From: Janthinobacterium lividum
GTDB lineage: Bacteria; Pseudomonadota; Gammaproteobacteria; Burkholderiales; Burkholderiaceae_D
Direction of reading: 5' to 3'
Assembly (NCBI RefSeq): GCF_034424625.1
Contig: NZ_CP139976.1
Coordinates: forward strand, 4,340,001-4,404,000
DNA: 64,000 nt
The translations under genes were made by a program, and so were the position numbers. Shown piece by piece: positions 43,400 to 52,935 of this stretch. Numbering within the stretch: the first letter of the stretch is position 1; every line of letters begins with the position of its first letter. The notes under the pieces were generated by a model, which saw only the letters and a program-made list of their open reading frames with translations, was not told where the DNA came from and did not search any database.

Positions 43400-43893
43400 G
43401 ACACGCCCTCCTGCGCGGCGACCTTCTTCAGCACGCGGATCAGCCGGCGTTCATGGCGGCCCACGGCATCCCAGTGCCAGGCATCGGTCGGACCGAATTC
43501 CGGGTAATGCGGCTGCCATTTTTCCGCCCGCTTCTGCGAATTGGCGCCCACATGCGACGCCAGTCCCTTGCCGCTGGACAGGCGCAGGTACACGCGGATG
43601 AGGCCCCAGCCTTCGCACACGTAGCGGTAGGTGAGGCCAGCGCACTTGGCCGGGTCGAGCGCGATACGGCGCGGGGCAAACTGCCCGCCCATGTCCGGGT
43701 AATGCACGGCCAGGAGCACCTCGCTGGCGCCTTCGACCTCCAGCCTGGCCGCATACGCGCACAGCTCGGCAGGCGAGTGAAAGTGCAACGTTTCCTGTTC
43801 CGCCTCCGAATACGCCTGCGCCACGGCCGCGCCGGGCTTGGCGAAGATCGCCTCGGCCATGGCCGCGATACCTGCTCCTGACATTACCACCAT
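43396..43893 (-). CDS. Unknown protein, operon partner of DUF1993
   Basis: 165 aa. No domain recognised. The N-terminal ~20 residues may form a helix (GIAAMAEAIFAKPGAAVAQA). Distinctive stretches are EVLLAVHYPDMGGQFAPRRI and YVCEGWGLIRVYLRLSSG, then a Trp-rich HYPEFGPTDAWHWDAVGRHE. The start at 43893 follows GAGGGGAGC; an ATG at 43914 is in frame. A cytoplasmic location is likely. It is translationally coupled to DUF1993. Confidence 0.6.
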   Translation of the reverse strand: MVVMSGAGIAAMAEAIFAKPGAAVAQAYSEAEQETLHFHSPAELCAYAARLEVEGASEVLLAVHYPDMGGQFAPRRIALDPAKCAGLTYRYVCEGWGLIRVYLRLSSGKGLASHVGANSQKRAEKWQPHYPEFGPTDAWHWDAVGRHERRLIRVLKKVAAQEGVS

Positions 43894-43949
43894 GCTCCCC
43901 TCAAGTTGCCGCATAGCACTGCAGCGATGGCCGCCATCCTAGCATGGCG

Positions 43950-44825
43950 TCAGCGGTGATGGCGGCTGAAAAAGTCCCACATGAATTCATTCGCATCGAT
44001 GGCGCGCGTGGTCTTGCCGATGGGCAGGCCGATATTGAAGGCATCGGCACCCGGCCAGGTGTGGCCGCCGTCCTTGATGGTGAGCAAGGCCACCTGCTGC
44101 GCGCCATTGCCCTGCACCACATGCGTCACTTGCGTATCGTCACCTGCCACGGTGGGTAGCAGGCGCGCCGGTGGCGTGGCGCCTACGATGCCATTGTGCC
44201 TGCGCCAGTAATCGAACGTGCCTGCTGCCGACAGGTAGCTGGCAGCCTTGCCTTCATGCAGCACGACCTTGTCGGCCGTCCCCTGTATCAACAGCATGCC
44301 GACCTTGTCCGTCTTTTTATGATGCTGCAGCACCGGTTCCGGCATCGGCGCCCCCACCGAGGCGACGGCGGCGAACTGCTGCGGCAGCTCGGCCGCCAGG
44401 CGCAGGGCAAAGAAACCGCCACGCGACAAGCCCGTGGCATACACGCGCTTGTCATCGATGCGGTGAGTCTGCTTGAGCTTGGCCAGCATGGCTTGCGTAA
44501 AGCCGATATCATCCGTGCCCGCCAGGTAATCCATGCCGAATCCCACGTTCCAGTCTTGCTTGATACCTTGCGGGTACACAACGATGAACTGGTGCCGTTC
44601 GGCCGTCTTGTTCATCTGCGTGTACAGCATCTGCTCGGCCATGCTCATGCCGCCGCCATGGAAATTGAAGACGACGGGAAAGGCTTGCTGCGGTGCACTG
44701 TCGTAGGCGGGGGGCGTATAGACGATGTAGCGGCGCTTGTCTTCCTTGTGCTGCAGTGATTGCACCTGCGCCAGCACTGGCGTACACAGGCAGGACAGGA
44801 CGAACAGGCTGATGGCGATTTTCAT
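43950..44825 (-). CDS. Secreted esterase, PHB depolymerase / feruloyl esterase (LpqC) type
   Basis: 291 aa. Signal peptide (KIAISLFVLSCLCTPVLAQ). Alpha/beta hydrolase with PVVFNFHGGGMSMAEQMLY (oxyanion), nucleophile Ser in YATGLSRGGFFALRLAAELP (GxSxG), Asp in LLIQGTADKVV and His in IKDGGHTWPG; the triad is complete. The ending ANEFMWDFFSRH is typical of the polyhydroxybutyrate-depolymerase-like family that also includes feruloyl esterases. The start follows GAAGGGAAGCCC. It lies 76 nt after the histidine kinase gene and may be the last gene of that unit. Confidence 0.88.
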   Translation of the reverse strand: MKIAISLFVLSCLCTPVLAQVQSLQHKEDKRRYIVYTPPAYDSAPQQAFPVVFNFHGGGMSMAEQMLYTQMNKTAERHQFIVVYPQGIKQDWNVGFGMDYLAGTDDIGFTQAMLAKLKQTHRIDDKRVYATGLSRGGFFALRLAAELPQQFAAVASVGAPMPEPVLQHHKKTDKVGMLLIQGTADKVVLHEGKAASYLSAAGTFDYWRRHNGIVGATPPARLLPTVAGDDTQVTHVVQGNGAQQVALLTIKDGGHTWPGADAFNIGLPIGKTTRAIDANEFMWDFFSRHHR

Positions 44826-44901
44826 GGGCTTCCCTTCAAGTAAAAGAGCAGCCAGCATAAGCAAGGCGAGGTGAAATCGCGGTGAAATCCGGCGACTTCT
44901 T

Positions 44902-46121
44902 TTATGGCGCCTGGACGGGAAGGATGGCGACACGGTACTGCGTCGCGCCGGGGTGGAAAACAATGTCCCATTGCATGGCTTGTGCCAGGCGCAGCAGCAG
45001 GTTCTGGCCATGCGCGAAACCGTGGATGCGCCGTGGATGCCCCGCCTGCACGGTATTGACGATGTTCAGGCGGCCTTGCGCAAACGCAATGCTGATGCGG
45101 CAGTCGGGGCCGCCATGGAACAGGGCATTCGCCAGGCAATTATTGATGAGCAACATGAGCAGTTGCGGGTTGCCGACCACCTCCAGCCGCTCGGGCAAAT
45201 CCAGGGTCAGCAGGCTGGCATCCCAGCGATGTTCGTCGAGCAGGCGCAGCAGGCATTGCTCGATGCAGGCGCGCAACTCCACCACTACGCCCGATAGCTG
45301 TTCCGCCCGCGCCAGCGCGAACAGCACGTCGATGGTGGCGCGCATCTCGTCCGTGGATTGCCGCAGCTGCGCCTGCTCCTGCCCGCCCAGCGGCTGCGCA
45401 TTCGCCAGCGCCAGGGTGTTATGCATCAGGGTGAGCGGCGTGCGCAATTCATGGCTGACGTCGCGGGTGAATGCCTGTTCGCGCCGCAAGACCGCCTGCA
45501 GTTCGGTAAAGGTGGTTTCCAGGCGGCGCGCCAGGAAACCGATCTCGTCGGGGCGGTCGCGCTCGCTGAAATGGACGGTGCTGCCGGGCGCCAGCTGGCG
45601 CGCTTCCTGGGCCAGGCGCTGCAAGGGCAGCACGAGGCGCCGCGCAAGCCAATATGCCAGCAGCAAGGCCAGCGCGATCAGCGCCAGCGCCACGCCAGCC
45701 ACGACACCACCCACTTCCCGCGCCAGGCGCGACACCACCAGCACGGGTGCCACGTCGGCCAGCAGATAGCAGCGGGCCGGCTTGCCGGCGGCAACGACAT
45801 CAAGCGCCAGCACATGATAATGCTGGCCCGTCTTCGTAAACACTTCCCCGCGCGGGGCGGACGGCGGCACTTGCGCGCGCACCGCTTGAGGCAAGTCAAG
45901 GTAACTGCCATAAACCGTGATGAGGTCGCTGCCGGAAAGCGTAAGCTTGCCGTGCTGCTGCCAGCGCATGCTGACGGCCGCCGCTTCGCGCTCGAGCAGG
46001 CGCTGCACCAGCATGTCTTCCGTCACGTAGGCGATCACCAGCGCCAGGCCCGTGTAGCACAGGCACAGCAGGACGGCGAAGCCGGCCAGGGCGGCGAACA
46101 GGCGCTGCCGGATCGACTTGC

Positions 46122-46125
<4 letters not shown>
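44902..46125 (-). CDS. Two-component sensor histidine kinase (degenerate ATP lid)
   Basis: 407 aa. Two membrane segments (~9-32 and ~138-162) flank a ~100-residue periplasmic domain; then HAMP and HisKA ([20 protein letters not shown]). In the ATPase domain the N box is present (LLINNCLANALFHGG), but the usual DxGxG is replaced by NIVNTVQAGHPRR and the GxGLGL lid by HGFAHGQNLLLRLA. Such variants occur in a subgroup of kinases, so activity is plausible but not assured. The ATG overlaps the stop of the response-regulator gene (ATGA), which is its obvious partner. Confidence 0.85.
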
Positions 46126-46819
<694 letters not shown>

Positions 46820-46823
<4 letters not shown>

Positions 46824-47359
46824 CGCACGCCGGCAATGCGCGCATACAGCCAGAAATTGCCGGATCTTCCGCGAACTTGCCGGTAACAGCGCAGATAGCC
46901 CTCCCGCTCGAAAGCGCAGCGTTCGAGCACGCTGATCGAACGTTCATTGCTTTCCAGCACAGTGGCCTGGATGCGCAGAAAGCCAAGGCGCTGGAAGCCC
47001 CAGTCCACGACCGACGCGGCGATGGACGTGGCCACGCCCTGCCCCCATACAGCTGGGGCCAGGTCGTAGGCGATCTCCGCCGTGCGATGCTGCGGAGAAA
47101 TGGCGTTGAAGCCAATCGTGCCCACCAGCTGGCCACCCTCGCGCAGCACGACAGCCAGCCGTATGGACGAAGACGCCTCTGCCGATGCGTAGTCATCGAA
47201 ATTGGCCTGCAGATCGTCGACGCAATGCAAGTTCCAGCTCGTGTGCTCAACGACGGCAGGGTCGGCCAGGTAGGCATACCAGGCGGGCGCGTCGTTACGT
47301 TCCAGTTGGCGCAAAGTCACCAGCGGATGCTCTGAAGCGGGTAAATCAGCAGCTTTCAT
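46820..47359 (-). CDS. GNAT acetyltransferase (RimJ/RimL type)
   Basis: 179 aa. Acetyltransf_3-type domain: VTLRQLERNDAPAWYAYLAD at the start, AEIAYDLAPAVWGQGVATSI (pyrophosphate loop WGQGVA) and ATVLESNERSISVLERCAFE (typical N-x-x-S-I-x-V-L-E). Members acetylate protein N-termini or small amines; the target is unknown. The stop overlaps the response regulator start. It is one of two GNAT genes in the same leftward transcription unit. Confidence 0.87.
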
Positions 47360-47374
47360 CGCCTTGCATCCTTT

Positions 47375-47722
47375 TTAGTCAAGCGGGCAATCGGCGGCCA
47401 GCCAGGACACGAAATCATCGGCGGCCAGCTCGAAATCATCGCGCTGCATCGAGCCATGCCCCACCAGGTAGACGGCGCGCTCAGCGCCATCGAGCGCCAG
47501 CATGACGGCGCGTCCGCCGCTGTCGTCGCCGATGGTCATATAGCCAGGACAGGATTGCTGCGTGTCATAAGTTTCGTTGCGTTCTCGCAAGCTTTCCACG
47601 CCGTACAGCAATACCTGCTCGCCGCGCAAGCCTTCTTGCCCGTCCTGCAGAAAGCGCAGGTAGTGCGCCGGCAAGGCGTGGCCCAGCCAGTGCTGGAACG
47701 CGTCGATAGCTTGCCCGCTCAC
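47375..47722 (-). CDS. SMI1/KNR4-like protein
   Basis: 115 aa from the GTG at 47722. The pattern LGHALPAHYLRFLQDGQEGL followed by LYGVESLRERN and GYMTIGDDSGGRAVMLALDG is the SMI1/KNR4 (SUKH) fold signature; many bacterial members are immunity proteins to polymorphic toxins. GTG at 47722 overlaps the TGA of the upstream GNAT gene (GTGA), which favours it over an ATG at 47749. No toxin gene is adjacent. Confidence 0.78.
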   Translation of the reverse strand: MSGQAIDAFQHWLGHALPAHYLRFLQDGQEGLRGEQVLLYGVESLRERNETYDTQQSCPGYMTIGDDSGGRAVMLALDGAERAVYLVGHGSMQRDDFELAADDFVSWLAADCPLD

Positions 47723-48282
47723 GCGGCGCCCTTGCGCCGCGCTTCCCACTCGCGGCGCAGCAAGCCGTACAGGGCCGAATCGCTGACCTGGCCGGCTACG
47801 ATCCAGCGTTCGGGCAGAAAACCTTCCTTGTTGAAACCCTGGCGTTCCAGGGCGCTGGCCGAACCGGCGTTGTGCGGGTCGATATCGGCTTCCAGGCGGT
47901 TCAGGTCGCGCTCGATGAAGGCAAATTCCAGCAGCGCCGACAGCGCTTCGTGCATATAGCCCTTGCCCCAGTACGGACGGCCCAGCGCGTAGCCGATCTC
48001 GGCGCGGCGGTTCTGGCGGTGCTCGGAAAACAGGCTGCAGCTGCCCAGGTATTCGCCCGTCGCCTTCAGCTCAACGGCGAAGCGGAAGAATTCCTCTTTC
48101 TCGAAAGCGGCGATGTCCTCAGCAATCTGGCGCGCGGCGCGGCTGGCATCGGTCCATGGTGGTTCGCTGAAATAGCGCATCACTTCGGGGTCGGAATGCA
48201 TGGCGAATTGCGCCGCCTCATCCGATGGTTGCGGCTTGCGCAGGATCAATCGTTCAGTGGTGATGGTCTTGCTGTAGGTCAT
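47719..48282 (-). CDS. GNAT acetyltransferase (RimJ/RimL type), first gene of operon
   Basis: 187 aa. ITTERLILRKPQPSDEAAQF opens the domain; RRAEIGYALGRPYWGKGYMH holds the acetyl-CoA loop (WGKGYM) and DPHNAGSASALERQGFNKEG the N-x-x-S-x-x-x-L-E-R-x-GF element. The start at 48282 follows TGGAGCGCC; a frame from 48303 is possible. It begins the leftward chain GNAT, SMI1-like, GNAT, regulator, kinase, all joined by overlaps except one 15-nt gap. Confidence 0.87.
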   Translation of the reverse strand: MTYSKTITTERLILRKPQPSDEAAQFAMHSDPEVMRYFSEPPWTDASRAARQIAEDIAAFEKEEFFRFAVELKATGEYLGSCSLFSEHRQNRRAEIGYALGRPYWGKGYMHEALSALLEFAFIERDLNRLEADIDPHNAGSASALERQGFNKEGFLPERWIVAGQVSDSALYGLLRREWEARRKGAA

Positions 48283-48462
48283 GGCGCTCCAGTCTGGCGG
48301 CAAACGGACGAATGCTTATTATTCCATGCAACTATAACGATGTGGCAATTTTGTACGCCTGCTTTTAATGTACTATGGCAATATTTTTCACCATATCATT
48401 GATACAACTTCATGAGCCGCCTATGCACGCAGTAACCGACGCGGCCAACACCGAAGCCAACC

Positions 48463-49230
48463 ATGCCCTTACCTAGAATCGCCCTCACCATGCCCGTCAC
48501 CCTCATCGCACTGGCCATCTGGCTGGGCTTGAGCCTGGGCGGCCGCTGGCTGGAAGCGGCCGGCTACGCCTTGCCGGGCGCCGCCGTCACCGGCCGTATC
48601 GGCCTGTCGTGGGCGCTGGCCGCCCTGTTCGCGCTGGCGCTGCTGCTGGCATCCAGCCGGCGCCGCGCGGCGGGCCTGTGCGCGCCGCAGCCATTCAAAA
48701 CGCTGTGGCTCGTCTGCCCGCCCCTGCTGTATGCGCTACTGATGCTGTTGCTGGCCTGGGCCGGCGGCTGGCCGCAGCCGCGCGTGCTGCTGATCGTGGC
48801 GTGCAATGCGGCGCTGGTGGCCGTCTCGGAAGAACTGATGTTCCGCGCCATCTTGCTGCAAGGCATGCTGGAGCGCTACGCCGTCTGGCCGGCCGTCCTG
48901 ATGTCATCGGCACTGTTCGGCCTGGCCCACACGGCTAACGGCCTGGCCACGGGCGACGTCAGCGGCGCCCTGTGGCAAGCCGTGGCCGCCACCCTGCAGG
49001 GCGTCGGCTACGCGGCCATCCGCCTGCGCACCCGCTCCATCTGGCCCATGGTGCTCGTGCATGGCTTGTGGGATTACGCGCTGGTGACGGCCACCTTGCC
49101 CAACCCGGCCGAAGACGGCGCATCGATCCTGCCGTATATCGCCCTGCTGGCCGTGCTGCCCCTGTGCCTGTACGGCGTCTACCTGCTGCGTCCCAGCCAG
49201 CGCGCCGTCCTGTCGCAAGCGCAACTATAA
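48463..49230 (+). CDS. CPBP-family intramembrane metalloprotease
   Basis: 255 aa with about seven or eight membrane segments. The CPBP (Abi) motifs are all visible: EE-x-x-x-R in ALVAVSEELMFRAILLQGML (~residue 125), F-x-x-x-H in SALFGLAHTANGL (~150), and a third His in MVLVHGLWDYALV (~202). The family includes Rce1-type prenyl-protein proteases and bacteriocin-immunity proteins. No bacteriocin-like gene is evident beside it. The start is uncertain; an ATG nine codons in (48490) also fits. Confidence 0.88.
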   Translation: MPLPRIALTMPVTLIALAIWLGLSLGGRWLEAAGYALPGAAVTGRIGLSWALAALFALALLLASSRRRAAGLCAPQPFKTLWLVCPPLLYALLMLLLAWAGGWPQPRVLLIVACNAALVAVSEELMFRAILLQGMLERYAVWPAVLMSSALFGLAHTANGLATGDVSGALWQAVAATLQGVGYAAIRLRTRSIWPMVLVHGLWDYALVTATLPNPAEDGASILPYIALLAVLPLCLYGVYLLRPSQRAVLSQAQL

Positions 49231-49271
49231 TATTGCGACACATTTTTCCATCCACTTGCCGAGGAAGCTGC

Positions 49272-49925
49272 ATGGCGTTTTTTTCACGTGATTACGAAGT
49301 ATTCCTGCTGCTGGCCGCGCCCGCTGCGCCGCCGCTGTGGGATGCGGCGCAATGGATGCCGTTTGCCGCCAGCCTCGATGGACTCATGGCGCAGGCAAGC
49401 GCGAGGGGCAAGCCCGGCGTGCGCAGTCATCAATACAATCCCAAGGGCAAGTCGATTCCCTATGGCCGCCTGGGCTGGGACGACAAGTCACACGCCAAGT
49501 GGACGCACACGACGGCCACGACGGAAGCCCGCTTCATGAGCCTGGAAGCATGGGCGCCCACCTGGACCATTTGCGAAAAGGACGACCAGGCGCCCGATGT
49601 GTTCCTCGCCCTGGCCAACGAATCGCTGCTGGGACGAGCAGGCAAGCCCTTGCAGTTCAGCCAGCGCCTGGTGTGCGCCATCGCCACGGACATGGGGCCG
49701 GAAGCGAGCGCCACCTTGCGGCACTCCTTGACGCAGCTGGCCGCGCAGCAAGACCCCGTCCTCTTCGCCTGCACGCAACGCCAGTGGGGCCGCGCCGCGT
49801 ACGGCGGTTTCACGGGCGCCATCCAGGATATGCTGATCGGCGGCCTGTTCCAGCCCGACGACCCGCATGCGCGGCCGCTCGATGCGGCCACGTTCCGCGA
49901 GCCATGGACGCGCATCGGCAATTGA
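49272..49925 (+). CDS. Unknown protein
   Basis: 217 aa, soluble, no recognised domain. Notable stretches are SRDYEVFLLLAAPAAPPLWD at the start, a basic patch near RSHQYNPKGKSIPYGRLGWD, and FMSLEAWAPTWTICEKDDQA, in a style seen in orphan immunity or effector-like proteins, but no assignment is justified. The start follows GAGGAAGCTGC. It lies 41 nt behind the CPBP gene and could be co-transcribed. Confidence 0.6.
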   Translation: MAFFSRDYEVFLLLAAPAAPPLWDAAQWMPFAASLDGLMAQASARGKPGVRSHQYNPKGKSIPYGRLGWDDKSHAKWTHTTATTEARFMSLEAWAPTWTICEKDDQAPDVFLALANESLLGRAGKPLQFSQRLVCAIATDMGPEASATLRHSLTQLAAQQDPVLFACTQRQWGRAAYGGFTGAIQDMLIGGLFQPDDPHARPLDAATFREPWTRIGN

Positions 49926-50035
49926 CAGCGCCAGCCATTCCATGGCATCGTTCAGTCATGCAATCGCCATTCCCGCCCCTGCCATCGATTATTGCCGCCA
50001 TTCGACCGATGGTGGCTTGGCAGGACTGAGATTGC

Positions 50036-50060
50036 CAAAGCCGCCTGAGAGGCGGCTTTG
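50036..50060 (+). terminator. Hairpin after unknown gene, possible terminator
   Basis: CAAAGCCGCC-TGAGA-GGCGGCTTTG, a perfect 10-bp stem followed only by GATTTG, so a weak T tract. It closes the CPBP/unknown pair. Confidence 0.5.
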
Positions 50061-50117
50061 ATTTGCAGCAATAGATCAAGACGTCTCGCAGGCATTATTT
50101 CTTTTTAGCGAGCGACC

Positions 50118-50624
50118 ATGTCCCCTACCTCCAGCACTACCGCTGCCCCCACTCTGCACCTCGTGTGCGGCAAAATTGCCTCGGGCAAATCCACCCTGAC
50201 CACCCGGCTGGCCAGCGCGCCACACACCGTGCGCATCAGCGAAGACAGCTTGCTGGCGCAGCTGTATCCGGGCCAGATCGCCAGCCTGACCGACTACGCG
50301 GCTTGCGCTACGCGGCTGCGCGCGGCCATCGCCCCTTTGGCCCTGCAGATGCTGCAGGCGGGCGTGTCCGTCGTGCTCGATTTCCCCGCGAATACGCCCG
50401 CCAGCCGTGCCTGGATGCGCGAACTGTTCCAGCAGGCGGGCACGCCGCACATGCTGCATTACCTGGACGTGCCGGACGAGGAATGCAAGGCGCGCTTGCG
50501 CCAGCGCAATGCCAGCGGGCTGCACCCGTTCTCCACCAGCGACGCCGAGTTTGACGCCATCACGCGCCACTTCGTGGCGCCACAGGCGTCGGAAGGCTTT
50601 GAAATCGTGCGGATTGCCGCTTAA
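50118..50624 (+). CDS. P-loop kinase-like ATPase (zeta-toxin / AAA_33 type)
   Basis: 168 aa. LHLVCGKIASGKSTLTTRLA carries a Walker A motif (GKIASGKST); VSVVLDFPANTPASRAWMRE is the Walker-B-like strand with Asp, and CKARLRQRNASGLHPFSTS the lid with Arg residues. This layout belongs to small P-loop kinases related to zeta toxins and chloramphenicol phosphotransferase; the substrate is unknown. No antitoxin gene precedes it, so a toxin role is not supported. Its 3' end overlaps the convergent oxidase gene by 4 nt. Confidence 0.85.
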   Translation: MSPTSSTTAAPTLHLVCGKIASGKSTLTTRLASAPHTVRISEDSLLAQLYPGQIASLTDYAACATRLRAAIAPLALQMLQAGVSVVLDFPANTPASRAWMRELFQQAGTPHMLHYLDVPDEECKARLRQRNASGLHPFSTSDAEFDAITRHFVAPQASEGFEIVRIAA

Positions 50625-51766
50625 AACGTCCCAGGCAGCAGGATTTTCTTGTCCACCTGCTGCAGGTCGCGCAAGCCGCAAAAGGCCATCGTCAAATCGA
50701 GTTCGTTGCGGATGATGTCCAGGCATTTGGTGACGCCCGGGCCGCCCATGGCGCCCAGGCCATACAGGAAGGGGCGGCCGATGTACACGCCTTTCGCGCC
50801 CAGGGCCACGGCCTTGAGCACGTCCTGGCCCGAGCGGATGCCGCCATCCATGTGCACTTCGATCCGGCTGCCGACGGCGTCGACGATGGCGGGCATGGCT
50901 TCGATCGACGATTGCGCGCCATCGAGCTGGCGCCCGCCGTGGTTCGAGACGATCAGCGCGTCGGCGCCGCTTGCCACGGCCAGGCGCGCGTCTTCCGGGT
51001 CCATAATGCCCTTGATGATCAATTTCCCGCCCCAGCGCTGCTTGATCCATTCCACGTCCGCCCACGACAGGCTCAGGTCGAACTGCTGCTGCGTCCAGGC
51101 CGACAGGGACGACATGTCCGACACGGATGTGGCATGGCCGACGATATTGCCGAAGCCGCGCCGCTTCGTGCCCAGCATGCCCGCCACCCAGCGCGGCTTG
51201 GTGGCCATGTTGATGATGTTGGGAATTGTCAATTTCGGCGGTGCCGACAGGCCGTTGCGCAAGTCCTTGTGGCGCTGCCCCAGCACCTGCAAGTCCAGGG
51301 TCAGCACCAGCGCGCCGCATTTGGCCGCCTTGGCGCGGTCGATCAGGCGGTTGATGAATTCGCGGTCCTTCATCACATACAGCTGGAACCAGAACGGTTT
51401 CGTCGTGTTCGCCGCCACGTCTTCGATCGAGCAGATGCTCATGGTCGACAGCGTGAACGGCACGCCGAAACGCTCGGCCGCCTGGGCCGCGAGGATTTCG
51501 CCATCCGCATGCTGCATGCCCGTCAAGCCCGTGGGCGACAGGGCTACCGGCATCGATACGTGCTGCCCCACCATGGTCGAAGCCAGGCTGCGGTTTTCCA
51601 GGTTGACGGCCACGCGCTGGCGGAATTTGATCTTCGCGAAATCGCTGTTGTTGGCGCGGTACGTCGACTCCGTCCAGGAGCCGGAATCGGCGTAGTCGTA
51701 AAACATGCGCGGCACCCGTTTCTGGGCCAGCACGCGCAAGTCTTCGATGCAGGTGATGATACTCAT
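50621..51766 (-). CDS. FMN-dependent alpha-hydroxy-acid oxidizing enzyme (LldD-like)
   Basis: 381 aa, the usual length. Oxidises L-lactate or related 2-hydroxy acids with FMN. Seen: MFYDYADSGSWTESTYRANN (FMN-side Tyr), MPVALSPTGLTGMQHADGEI, FWFQLYVMKDREFI, KGIMDPEDARLAVASGAD, the catalytic His in LIVSNHGGRQLDGAQSS, and MDGGIRSGQDVLKAVALGAK (phosphate loop). It resembles E. coli LldD, but the middle region (from about QRHKDLRNGLSAPPKLTIPN) is that of a broader hydroxyacid-oxidase group, so lactate is a guess. Start at 51766 after GAGGAAACGC; the electron acceptor is not shown. Confidence 0.9.
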   Translation of the reverse strand: MSIITCIEDLRVLAQKRVPRMFYDYADSGSWTESTYRANNSDFAKIKFRQRVAVNLENRSLASTMVGQHVSMPVALSPTGLTGMQHADGEILAAQAAERFGVPFTLSTMSICSIEDVAANTTKPFWFQLYVMKDREFINRLIDRAKAAKCGALVLTLDLQVLGQRHKDLRNGLSAPPKLTIPNIINMATKPRWVAGMLGTKRRGFGNIVGHATSVSDMSSLSAWTQQQFDLSLSWADVEWIKQRWGGKLIIKGIMDPEDARLAVASGADALIVSNHGGRQLDGAQSSIEAMPAIVDAVGSRIEVHMDGGIRSGQDVLKAVALGAKGVYIGRPFLYGLGAMGGPGVTKCLDIIRNELDLTMAFCGLRDLQQVDKKILLPGTF

Positions 51767-51860
51767 GCGTTTCCTCGGTCGATGGCAAGTCGAACCATGA
51801 TCGTGCATTTGCCTGCAATTGTCTATCCGGCAGGCAATGCCATCGGACGTGGCGCCACAC

Positions 51861-52820
51861 TTACCAATCGCGCGCGCCGAGGATCTGCTCTCCCAGCGCC
51901 GTCAACCACGCCTGCGGATAGCGCAGCTTTTCCTTTTCCTCGGGGTCGCCGGGAAACGCATAGCCCTGCGGCGCGCTGCGCTCGCGCCAGCTTTGCACGC
52001 GCCAGTCGCGCAAGGCTTGATTGTCTTCCTGCGCTGGCGTGAAGGAAATATATTGCGCCAGGCGCACCTGGTCCGCCGACGTGTTCGGGCGGATGCCATG
52101 CGCCAGCAAGCTGTTGAAGATCAGCAGCTCTCCTTTCTTCATGGCGATGAATTCCATCGGGTACGGCACCGTCGCCAGGTCTGGCTGCCACGGGTTGCGA
52201 TCAAGCGGCACCGTCTTGCGCCACGCGAGCAAGTTGTTGAACAATTCTGGATAACACTGGAAACCGCCGCTTTCGGGCGAGGTGTCGGACAGGGCCAGCA
52301 CACCCTGCACATTGACGGGCAGCGGGTCGAGCGTGGTGTCGGCATCCCAATGGATGAAGCCGCCAAACTTGCGCTTGCCGTTGTTCGGCGTGTTCAGGTT
52401 GGCGCGGTCGATGGTCACCCACAAATCCTGGCGGTCCCAGATGTCGACAAAGGCGTCGTACACGCGCTGGGTCTGGCGGTTATCCCACAGGGTCTGGTTG
52501 TGGTAGGCCTCGACCATGCCGGAACCGTTGAGCTCTTTCATGGCGTGGTCGCGCAACTGGTCCCGGTTCCAGGTGGCGGGGTCATGCTGGTCCAGTCCCT
52601 GGAATTCCCACAGGAAATCGGTTGTGCGGCGCACCTGTTCCGGCGGCACGGCATCCTTGACGATGACGTAACCGTAGGTTTGCCAGTGCAAAAAGTCGCT
52701 GTCGGACAGCACGCGCAGGGGCAGCTGTTTCCGGATGTCGCGCAACTGGGTTTGTTCCGTGTAGGCCACGGACGGGTTGCCGGGACGGTCTTCGCCGTAT
52801 TGATATCGGTCTTCTTGCAT
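51861..52820 (-). CDS. Phytanoyl-CoA dioxygenase (PhyH) family oxygenase
   Basis: 319 aa. Fe(II)/2-oxoglutarate oxygenase: the metal-binding H-x-D is in KFGGFIHWDADTTLDPLPVN and the distal His in LIFNSLLAHGIRPNTSADQV, with the 2-oxoglutarate Arg shortly after (VRLAQYISF). The start DRYQYGEDRPGNPSVAYTEQ and DFLHWQTYGYVIVKDAVPPE are typical of the family. The start at 52820 has CAGGAGACAGCG in front. The divergent AraC gene 115 nt away is the likely regulator; the substrate is unknown. Confidence 0.9.
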   Translation of the reverse strand: MQEDRYQYGEDRPGNPSVAYTEQTQLRDIRKQLPLRVLSDSDFLHWQTYGYVIVKDAVPPEQVRRTTDFLWEFQGLDQHDPATWNRDQLRDHAMKELNGSGMVEAYHNQTLWDNRQTQRVYDAFVDIWDRQDLWVTIDRANLNTPNNGKRKFGGFIHWDADTTLDPLPVNVQGVLALSDTSPESGGFQCYPELFNNLLAWRKTVPLDRNPWQPDLATVPYPMEFIAMKKGELLIFNSLLAHGIRPNTSADQVRLAQYISFTPAQEDNQALRDWRVQSWRERSAPQGYAFPGDPEEKEKLRYPQAWLTALGEQILGARDW

Positions 52821-52935
52821 CGCTGTCTCCTGTGTTGGTGTGAGACAGATTGTGCTTCGGCAGTGCCGCGTAAAATGGGTGCGCAGCAACCAATACTGAT
52901 ACTATCCTGACTATCGACCACCTCAAAACGTCACG

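Noticed and set aside
50118..50624. Zeta-toxin of a toxin-antitoxin pair
   Set aside because: The P-loop fold is of that type, but no antitoxin gene lies next to it; many such small kinases are metabolic.
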